NCBI GenBank assembly: GCA_004194705.1
Contig: SADC01001303.1
Location: 256,501 to 320,500 of the forward strand
Direction of reading: 5' to 3'
Length of the DNA stretch: 64,000 nt
Origin: Ditylenchus dipsaci
Lineage: Eukaryota; Nematoda; Chromadorea; Rhabditida; Anguinidae
The notes under the pieces are model-generated. The model was not told the DNA's origin, made no database searches, and saw only the letters and a list, made by a program, of their open reading frames with translations. Below are positions 56,048-64,000 of the stretch, piece by piece. The stretch's first letter is position 1; each line of letters starts with the position of its first letter. Made by a program: the position numbers and the translations under genes.

Positions 56048-56235
56048 GGCCTTGGTCCCTTCTGTTGATTTTTAGGCTTAAGGTTTATGAAAGGGTAGGC
56101 CAGCGTATGTTAGGAATGGGTTCAAACCTTTTTTTACTTACTTTTTTAACATCGAAAAAGCCTTTTTGAGTCCGACCTAACATACACTGGCATGAGCCTA
56201 AAAACACACTAAAAATCAACAGGGGGACCAAATTT
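56048..56235. repeat. palindromic MITE with CCTTGGTCCC ends
   Basis: CCTTGGTCCCTTCTGTTGATT pairs with AATCAACAGGGGGACCAAA. The inner arms carry GGCCAGCGTATGTTAGG and its inverse. A diverged relative lies at 54955-55065. Confidence 0.65.
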
Positions 56236-56239
56236 CTAC

Positions 56240-57820
56240 GAAAAGTATGGGAAAATTTTTGCACAAATGCATGTAGTCATGAAACAGACCATACTTTAAA
56301 AATCAGCATGAAAAATGGCACCTGAAAATGTTTTAAAGTCAAAATCTGTAGAACTATATATAACCCACAAGAGTACCAAACTATGATCTAATCGCTTCCA
56401 AAACATAATTTAAAGCAAATTATTTACATAACAATTCTCGACGAAAGACACACTTTCTCAAAGTATTTGTATCATAACAAAATTTAAAAAGAACAAGTTA
56501 TGGTGGAAAGGATTTCGGGGCGAAAGAGGAAAAAGCCAAAAACAGTTAAATTCAAAAAAGTTTTGGCGGTAAAAGGGGAGAGCCGATTTGTGATGTGAAA
56601 CAAACTAGCAAAATGCCCTAAAATATTGTGCTTTAAATTATAGTTTATATGAGCTTGGATCACGCTTTTTTTTAAATTTAAATTCAACCAGGGTGGTATC
56701 CTCAGTCACAATGACTTTAGCGGACTAAGCTTATTATACTCAGTCATCAGACGGCTGAGTTGAAGTTTTAGGCCCGGCTGATGGCTGAGATAATGGTTGA
56801 GTATACCCAGAATCCAACTGCAAATTAACGGTCAAGCTTCTAAAATTAATTTCTCCAAGCTTTACTACACGGTGGCGCAAGTATTTTTCGGTTTTTCAAA
56901 TGGCTGTATTTTTAAAGTGTATGAACACAACAACCAGATCCTTTTTTTATCAGAGGAACACGGGAGTTTTTGTTCAATACTAAACTTTGTAACAAAAAAT
57001 CAATAGCTTATATGCTCTTTTATCCTAAAGATTTATGATTATCCTTCATTGCTAACTCAACAAAAACAACCTTGAAAATTCGTTGAACTGTTGTTCTTGT
57101 AAGAGTTTTTTCCTTCATTACTTCTATTACAACGAGATTTTGTTTAACACCAAAAAATATAAAGATCGAACTTGAAATTTTTCGCCTTTTTGTGGAATTG
57201 AAGTATAAATATTTGAGGAAATAGAGTTGTTTGAATGTGATATTTTAAAATTTGTTGCTGTGTATTTTTTTCTCATTGCATTTTGAAATTTGCTTTTGTA
57301 AATTTTATTTACTAAAAAAGTAGAAACAGCAATTTCATATTAAAAATACAAAGAAGTAGAACAGACCAAATCAGCGCACAGAAGACGACTATAAAACCAA
57401 GAACATGTATATCACAATTTTCCAGTAAAATTTAGAAAAAAAAAACTATATTAAGAAAATGGGAGCACATGCACAACGATAGAACAATAGTTGAATATAT
57501 TTCAGACAACATATTCCTTGCTTAAAAAGCTGCATTGCAAGTAACTGACCAATGGGTATTTTCATCAACTTTTTTGCGATAAACATTTTTCGACCCTAGT
57601 TGAATATAATCACCCCCCCTCCACCAATCAAATTTTTTGAAAGTGTTTCCAAACAACTTACATCGACCTAAAATAACTTCAATAGCTCGGAAACGACATT
57701 TTTGAGGTTCTGATCAGTAAAAAATTAAGTTTTGAGCGTTTTGAATTTTTGTTTTACCATCTTTTTCAACATAGGACTTGACAAAAAGAGCCCCTAAAAG
57801 CATTTTTGATCAAAACTCTA
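56240..57820. other. non-coding, nothing established
   Basis: A 69-codon plus-strand frame at 56797-57006 (INGQASKINFSKLYYTVAQV..) has mixed composition but no splice partners and no recognised domain. The remainder is AT-rich. Confidence 0.35.
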
Positions 57821-57827
57821 GCTCGGA

Positions 57828-57990
57828 ATTATGTCTAAGGTAAGTGAATATGCGCATCTCTAATCAACCCTAAAGGGGCCGCAGTTGGTTCCTTCTTGTT
57901 GAATGCTGTTTTGGCAGTTTTCACTGCGCCCCTTCAGGAGCGCAAGGGGCATGGTGTCTTGGAGTCGAAGTGCGCGAGAGGGGGGGGAGG
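57828..57990. repeat. diverged GC-hairpin cassette
   Basis: ATTATGTCTAAGGTAAGTGA, GCGCATCTCTAA and CTGCGCCCCTTCAGGAGCGC match the cassette of the fold-back elements. The surrounding layers are missing. Confidence 0.55.
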
Positions 57991-58195
57991 GGACGGTGGA
58001 CTTTTGGATGGCACCAAAACTCAATTTTTAAATGACCAAAACACCAAAAATGTTTTTTTAGCTCTTAATGCCAATTTTGAGTCAATATAGGGTGTTTAGG
58101 AACATTCTGAAAAAAAGTTCATTTGGAGAAGGGAAATGTGCATTATATCCAAGTAGAGCACATTTTTATTCTCTAAGAAAATTCGCTGTAGTAAT

Positions 58196-61100
58196 TCATT
58201 GACAATTGCTGTACTTAAAGTATCTACAGAGCAAAGGGATTTGTGGATGGACGGGCAGATTGACTGGGTGTTGGGTACCATTAGAGTCGTTGTTGACTGA
58301 AGCAGACCGTTGGGCAGTCATCATTTCGTGCAGTGATGGCGATGGTCGCTGTTGAGCGGCAAATGGGTTGGTGGCAATGTTAGAGCTTCCTAACATGAAC
58401 GGGTTGGCTGCCGCAGCTGCTGAAATTATGAAAAAATTAATGAGCTTTTCATTCTGAGGCTTGATAATTTTTTTTTTAAAAACTATAAGGATTACTCATT
58501 GACTTTTGACGCTACTCGGTAATACCCCCCCCCCCCCAAAAAGCTACTCGGGAATACCCCCCCCCAAAAATTGGACCTACTCGGTTATACCCCCCCCCCC
58601 AAAAATCAAATTTTTAGGAGTGGTCAAAACCCATTTTTAAGCAATAATTTCGCCATAAAAGGTCCAGAAAAGCAATTTAAAAGGGATTATGGGCTGTATT
58701 GGGAGGGGAAGGGAATAATACAGGGCCACTTTTTTTAGCTGCTTTACCATGTTTTTCAACTCGGGCCGTGGCAAAAATAGACTCTATATGCATTTTATGA
58801 TCAAGTGTACTTCTCGGAATCATGTCTAAGGTAAGTGCGTGCGCGCATCTCTAACTCTCAAGCCCCCTGCGCCCCCTTCGGGGGCGCAGGGGGCTTGGGG
58901 GCTTGGAGTTGAGATGCGCACACCCACATACCTTAGACACAAATCACTCGAAAGTGACTCTGGATGCATGAAAAAACATGCATACCAGAGTTATTTATGC
59001 GGTAGGCCCCAGTATTCAAAACTATGTTCAACATCTTTGATTTTTCGGCCGAAAGGGTCTCCCCCATTTTCCAGCCTGAGGCTACGAGCCAGAGGCTCAG
59101 CCATCCAAAAGTTAAACAACAACCATCAGGATCCACCCGGCTGACCGGTCTGATCATTTCGAGTGCTTATACTTTTACGTGCACCACAAGTGGCTGGGTT
59201 TGAAAGTGACTTCAACGCTAAGAGAATTAATACTCTTTGGTACTTATAGGCACTATAAAAGTGGCCCCTGTTTTGTCCCTTCCCCTCCCAATACAGCCCA
59301 TAATCCCTTTTAAATTGCTTTTCTGGACCTTTTATGGCGAAATTATTGCTTAAAAATGTGTTTTGACCACTCCTAAAAATCTTGATTTTTGGGGGGGGTA
59401 TAACCGAGTAGCTCCTAGGATTGGGGGGGGTATTCCGAGTAGCACTTTTTGGGGGGGGGGGGTATAACCGAGTAGCGCCGACTTTTTTCTAGATGTTATC
59501 CTCAAATTTTTCGAATTTTCGAATTGAAAATGGACAGCCTATATAAAAGTCTGACAAGTAACTTTGTAAGTAACTAATTTGTACAATCGGTTTTAAATTA
59601 TCGTTAACTATTTTGGCACTAAATTTTGTAAAACTAAAAATCATTACTAGTTTTTGCAGAAGAAACACTGTTACTTGTGGGACCTGCAATAAATATTATT
59701 ATTTTTTTTTTCAAAACTATCTCAGTCATCTTACCCATCAAATTGTCAAGATTAACAAGGGAAGAATTTTCTCCCAAAAATGTTTCCGGAGTTTTTACAT
59801 TAGGGCGTTGTTGTTGGCCTAGACTCATCAAATTTGTGTCTATGTTAGAGTGTTGGCCATTGAAGCAGTTTTGTGTTGTTCAGTAGTGACTGCTGCAGCT
59901 TGCTGACTGCTCTGACTTTCAAAAGCCGCCCTTAAAGCATTATTTACCCATTTGATTAAAACAAATTTTGCAAATATCAATACCAAGGGTCATTTTTGTG
60001 GAGTAGTTGGGTAGGTTGATGAACTGGGCAGCAGAATATCCGAGGGAAGATGCTGTAGTGGTAGTGGGCAGCTGAAGTGGCTGCAGCGTAAGATGGCAAC
60101 TGAATTTTGCATTTTTTTATGCAGTTAAAAAAAATTAAATTCCATTTTGTTATTTTTTATGGCTATCTTTATGAAATCGTCAACAAACTCACTGGATGAA
60201 CTGGTTGGCCAACTGGAGACCATGGGTCATTGCTAGCTGTAGAGCTAGTCAGAGGAGCTGAAGCGGGTGCAGCCAGGGCAGGATAAACTACAATAAATTG
60301 GATTATTTGATGGCTACCTTCAAAGAACCCTGTCTTTTCATTATCATGACATTGACCAAGTTTTGAATGCGCAAGAAATCGCATAGTACATTTTTGAACG
60401 TTGTATTCTTTTGCTTATCAAACGATAAGAAGAAAAGGTAAAAGTTGCACAGCAGTGAAAGTCGTATACCGTATAACTTCTGTTAAACATCGCCCTCCTG
60501 CCAGGAGGCTCCTGGTTCAAAACAGTGTTTGTGGCATCGTATTTTTGACCAACCTCTTAGGAGATTTGTCTCAAGCAACTCAGCATGTTCAACCCATTGA
60601 GTAGCTATTTTTACAGCCTGCTCGTAAGAGTGAGCAAAAAATATAGTACCAAACAAGTCTGATATTGTATTTTAAATTGTTAGAATTTAAAAAAATTCTC
60701 AGCCTAATTGGTGAAAATAACTAGAAAGTTATGGACTAAACAAGTTGGCAGTCGGAATAATTATAATAGTTGTATATAATAGTACTATAATAGTAGCACT
60801 TACTATGAGAGCCATTGGTAGCAGCTGACGAAGATCCAGATGGTCTAGGCGACCATGGATCAATTAGTTGATGACTGTCTCCTCCAAATGCTTGGCTCGA
60901 GGTGGAGGGTAAGTGTGAACTGCTACTACCATTGCCCATAGTTTGTTCACCCAACCCCATAGACAAAAGATCTTCCAGAGCACTTTGCGACTGAAAAAAA
61001 TTTATATAAAAAAACGGTTACAACCAAAAAAATTGCTTTATTTTGCAAACTTTGTGACATTTTCCAGACATTAGAGATAAAACTTGATTTCTTACCAATG

Positions 61101-63448
61101 CTGTGCTCGATATCATCTTGTGACCATTAGCTTCAGCTCGGCTAGCTATTTCCCGCTGGCTTTCTTCTAAAGCGATCTAAAAAAAAGCTTCTGGTGTTTG
61201 TATGTTTCGAGATCATTTTTCACCTGTAGGCGAATAGCATCACCTTTGCGAAGTTCTTCTTCCTTCTCACACTCTTCACGACTTAAAGCCATAGCTATTT
61301 GCAGTTGCATCTAATAGTTATATAATAAGATTAAATTAACAAGAAATACAAAAAACTAAGCTCACCTCCTCTTCACCAAACTGGAGGGACGTGCTTCTTC
61401 GAACTCTGAGTCTAAAAATAAAGAAATAGTTTATTTACTCAAAAAATATCGAAAAATTGTTACATAATTTTTATATAATTATTTATATTCAATAAATTTC
61501 TGGTTGGTTTTTTATAGTTAATCTAGATAGACTTTCCAAAGTCAACTTTCTAACACAATTTAACTCTTTTACTTTTTCAGCAACCTATATTACAGTCAAT
61601 TCTAGCTCACTACTTCACAATTAACTTTGTTCAACTGTTTTTTTTTTCAGCAGACTACAGGGTGAGTCACAAAAACTGGTTCGAAAATGGAAAACAATTC
61701 AAATCAATTTTTCAAAGCGATGATAAACATAAGCTCTGCAAATGTTTTCACAGAAATAACATTCTTAGCGTGTATAAGACTCATAATGAAGTAAGGCATA
61801 CTGAAGAGTAAAAGCTCTCTAAGCATAGAGCCTCTTCTCAAACCCAGCGAATGTCAAAACAGGAAAAACTTATATTATTTGAATAATGATCGCGACAGTT
61901 AACGCACGTTTTTTTGCATACAAAGCCACACGTTGAGGACACTGCCGAAAGTTTCGGAAATCGACCGAGTAAGGTGTCACATCCATGAATTTTTTTTAAA
62001 AATCTCACCAGTGTTTTTCTTATTCACCTTGTATGTTCTAGTGGATCCTAGCTAACTATTTCACAGTAAACGTTGTTCAAATGTCTTACTTTTTCAGCAA
62101 CCTTTATTCCAGTCATACTAGATAACTATTTCACAGTCCGGTTCTAATGCAATATGTAACAGTCCTTCACGAACTCAAAATAACTTAAAATAATAACTTA
62201 GGCTCCTCTATGACGTAGTAATTAAGTAAACTCACTTTTTTCCAAATTTTAAACTTTAACTCCGCAAGGGATACAGATAGAAGGTTATAAGAAAAAGTCG
62301 TAATCAGCTTGAAAAAATTGGCCAAAAATGTTCCAGAAGGCGTAATGTTCACCGAAGTAGGCCCTCCCAATACAAAAAGTGTAAACACATAACATCAAAT
62401 TGTTTTAGGTGCTTTTGAAAAAATACCTGTTACTGCAGTATCATGGGGTCTCCGCATGTTGGTTCTCGTTGTACCATCCGAAGAAATGCCAGCTACGGCT
62501 GCACCATTTTGAATAAATCTCTCCTAGTCAACCTAAAAAGTTAATTTATTTTTACAGCATTTAGGAAAGATACTTACAAAAATCGAGCCCTTTCATTTTT
62601 CAGACGTTCTTCGTCATGAAGCAAAGAACCATTTGTTTAGCCTTTTTCGCACATTTACCCCTGATCACGGTTGTCTTCTATGTGTTGAAAGTCTTTTAAG
62701 GGTCTCAATGCTGTAGATATTCTCCCTGCACTGCTGGGCTACTTTTTCACTACCACACCTGCAATGAGTTTGTAGATAAATCACCGTTTGTTGTGTTTTA
62801 TCGAGGTACAAAGCAAAAAGTGTGTAGTAAACTTTGTGAAGCGATGATAATAACCAAAAGTGACAATCTTTTTTCTAATGAAATATCACATGCCGTCAAT
62901 TTTTGAAACTACATAGCATACTACAAAGCACTTTGCACTTTTTACTTTAGTGAAATATGCTTCTGGTATAGGGTCAGATCATGTGTTCAAATAACTTACT
63001 TTATTAGATAGTCTAGCAACACAAGACTTTTATAAACGTGGCGCCTTAAGCAAAATTTGTAAAGGTACACATAAAAGGTCTAAAATAAATTACCAATTTT
63101 TGCCGTGGTCATTTAGTCTTTTCCACAACATTGACATGATTTCCGTGAAACTAAACACAAAGTTTGATAGAAAAAATCAGTTGCTACGGCAAAAAGTATG
63201 TTTTTGTAAAATTGAAATTAACTTTTTGTTATTTGTTTTTTTTAGAATTTAAATCAGGTCACGGTTATGAAAAGTTAAGGCAAATTTATGAGTCTGAAAA
63301 AGTGCGCTGAGCTACATGTAAAAAAACTTTAATTTGATACATTAGATAAATAATTTATAAATTTATTTTTTATGAAAATACCTCATCGGATTGTGTGTCA
63401 AATCAGCGATTTCAGACATTAGGCAGTGGTAGGCCCCACGGGTCATTG
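58196..63448 (-). CDS. epsin (ENTH-UIM-DPW-NPF clathrin adaptor), 5' end beyond window
   Basis: Exons, 5' to 3' on the minus strand: 63448-63382, 63150-63094, 63044-63000, 62758-62578, 62523-62427, 61411-61366, 61310-61224, 61176-61096, 60990-60804, 60287-60193, a less certain one near 60100-59985, about 59960-59735, and 58419-58196. The ENTH domain reads NDPWG, LMSEIADLTHNPM, FTEIMSMLWKRLNDHGKNW, RHVYKSLVLLDYLIK, GSEKVAQQCRENIYSIETL, DEERLKNERARF. Two ubiquitin-interacting motifs follow (EEEMQLQIAMALSREE, GDAIRLQIALEESQRE), then LIDPWSPRP and SNDPWSPVG (DPW, AP-2/clathrin binding), KTPETFLGENSSLVNLDNL, and ANPFMLG and TNPFAAQ (NPF, EH-domain binding). Epsins bind PI(4,5)P2 and ubiquitinated cargo at coated pits. 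ENTH exon 62758-62578 has three one-base losses in G, A and T runs, and exon 63448-63382 has one in a C run; each restores the conserved sequence. Exon 1 is outside the window. Confidence 0.9.
58507..59478. mobile_element. fold-back element with ACTCGG-TATACCCCCCC ends and nested GC-hairpin core
   Basis: The outer arms repeat GCTACTCGGTTATACCCCCC three times on each side, inverted. The next layers (TTTTTAAGCAATAATTTCGCC, GGGCTGTATTGGGAGGGGAA) and the central cassette (58825-58930) match 31470-32455 closely, while the terminal word differs (ACTCGGT versus ACTGTAA). It lies in an epsin intron. Confidence 0.75.
61657..62032. repeat. mariner-like remnant in an epsin intron
   Basis: The left end is TACAGGGTGAGTCACAAAAA and the right end TTCACCTTGTA, TA-flanked and resembling Tc1/mariner ends. 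The interior has no transposase that I recognise. It is surrounded by imperfect repeats of CTAACTATTTCACAGT / TACTTTTTCAGCAACC. Confidence 0.45.
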
Positions 63449-63521
63449 CTGAAATTATTTAGAAATAAGACAGCAAAAGGTCAAATATCTATGGTTTCGA
63501 CTAGAAAAACATTTCCTATTA

Positions 63522-63921
63522 CAGTCTAAATTCTATAAACGGGCACCCCCAAAAGTTCGTTACCCAGATGGGTCCGACACTTTTTAAGGCCGATTTTCAA
63601 ACTTTTTTAAGATTCTGTTCTGACAGTCCGGTCCAAATATCGCAAATAACGATTTTACCAATCGTTTTTTCAGAATCCAAAATTTTTTTTCTCTAAACGG
63701 CATTTCAGAAATCGGGTTCCGGTTTATCGAGGCTTTGCTTTTTTAGAGAAAAAAGTTTTTGGATTCTGAAAAACGATCGGTAAAATCGGAATCCTCCTTG
63801 CGATATTTAAAACCGGACTGTCAGAACAGAATTAAAAAAACCTTTGAAAAGCGAGCTGAAAAAAGTGCCGGACCCAGCTGGGAACGAAGATTTGGGGTGC
63901 CCGTTTATCGTGGTTTGACTG
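63522..63921. repeat. 400-bp CAGT element in epsin intron 1
   Basis: CAGTCTAAATTCTATAAACG..CGTGGTTTGACTG with TA on both sides. The arms carry AAAAGTTCGTTACCCAGATG and its inverse and meet near 63710. The open frame at 63759 is repeat translation. Confidence 0.75.
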
Positions 63922-64000
63922 TATTCATTTTACATGTGATTTTCAACTGTTGAACAGTTAACACTAGTTCACTATTCAACTTTAGTAATTGCACTCTTTT

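Overview
The window is nuclear DNA of an AT-rich animal, most likely a nematode. The genes have introns with GT..AG borders, ranging from about 45-60 bases to several kb, and AATAAA poly(A) signals. The best-preserved genes are an epsin, a RING-finger protein, pepsin-like aspartic protease relatives, and a secreted Cys-rich protein that resembles the nematode chondroitin-proteoglycan-4 (CPG4) type. The species cannot be named from this sequence.

Layout. 1-3.8 kb: two diverged tandem pepsin-family paralogues (minus) and an Ig-like exon remnant. 3.9-17.5 kb: a dense field of palindromic DNA elements around a small secreted-protein gene (7.36-7.90 kb) and a second Ig-like remnant. 17.7-29.6 kb: an eight-exon RING gene (plus). 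Its 4.5-kb intron carries a complete 2.65-kb hAT transposon, and another intron carries a decayed FLYWCH/MULE transposon. 29.8-30.5 kb: a small convergent gene. 31-37 kb: fold-back elements, tandem arrays, a second hAT element and a 9-bp-TSD MULE-like element. 38.6-39.9 kb: a single-pass membrane protein gene (minus). 40-47.5 kb: a FLYWCH-MULE transposase, palindromes and arrays. 48.4-49.2 kb: a DEG/ENaC-like fragment. 50.7-55.9 kb: two secreted-protein genes transcribed divergently from start codons only 42 bp apart. 58.2-63.4 kb: an epsin gene (minus) whose first exon lies beyond the right edge.

Two patterns dominate. First, almost all repeats are TIR DNA elements or their fold-back derivatives: hAT with perfect 8-bp target duplications, MULE with 9-bp, TTAA-flanked elements, and TA-flanked CAGT..ACTG elements. 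I saw no reverse transcriptase. Many are near-perfect palindromes that contain other palindromes symmetrically. Several have arms built from short tandem repeats. Second, nearly every conserved gene is broken by apparent one-base losses inside homopolymers. Restoring a single base repairs the frame each time, so the consensus probably under-calls homopolymers and most breaks should not be taken as pseudogenisation. Coding calls were made by eye across such breaks, so exon limits are approximate unless stated.
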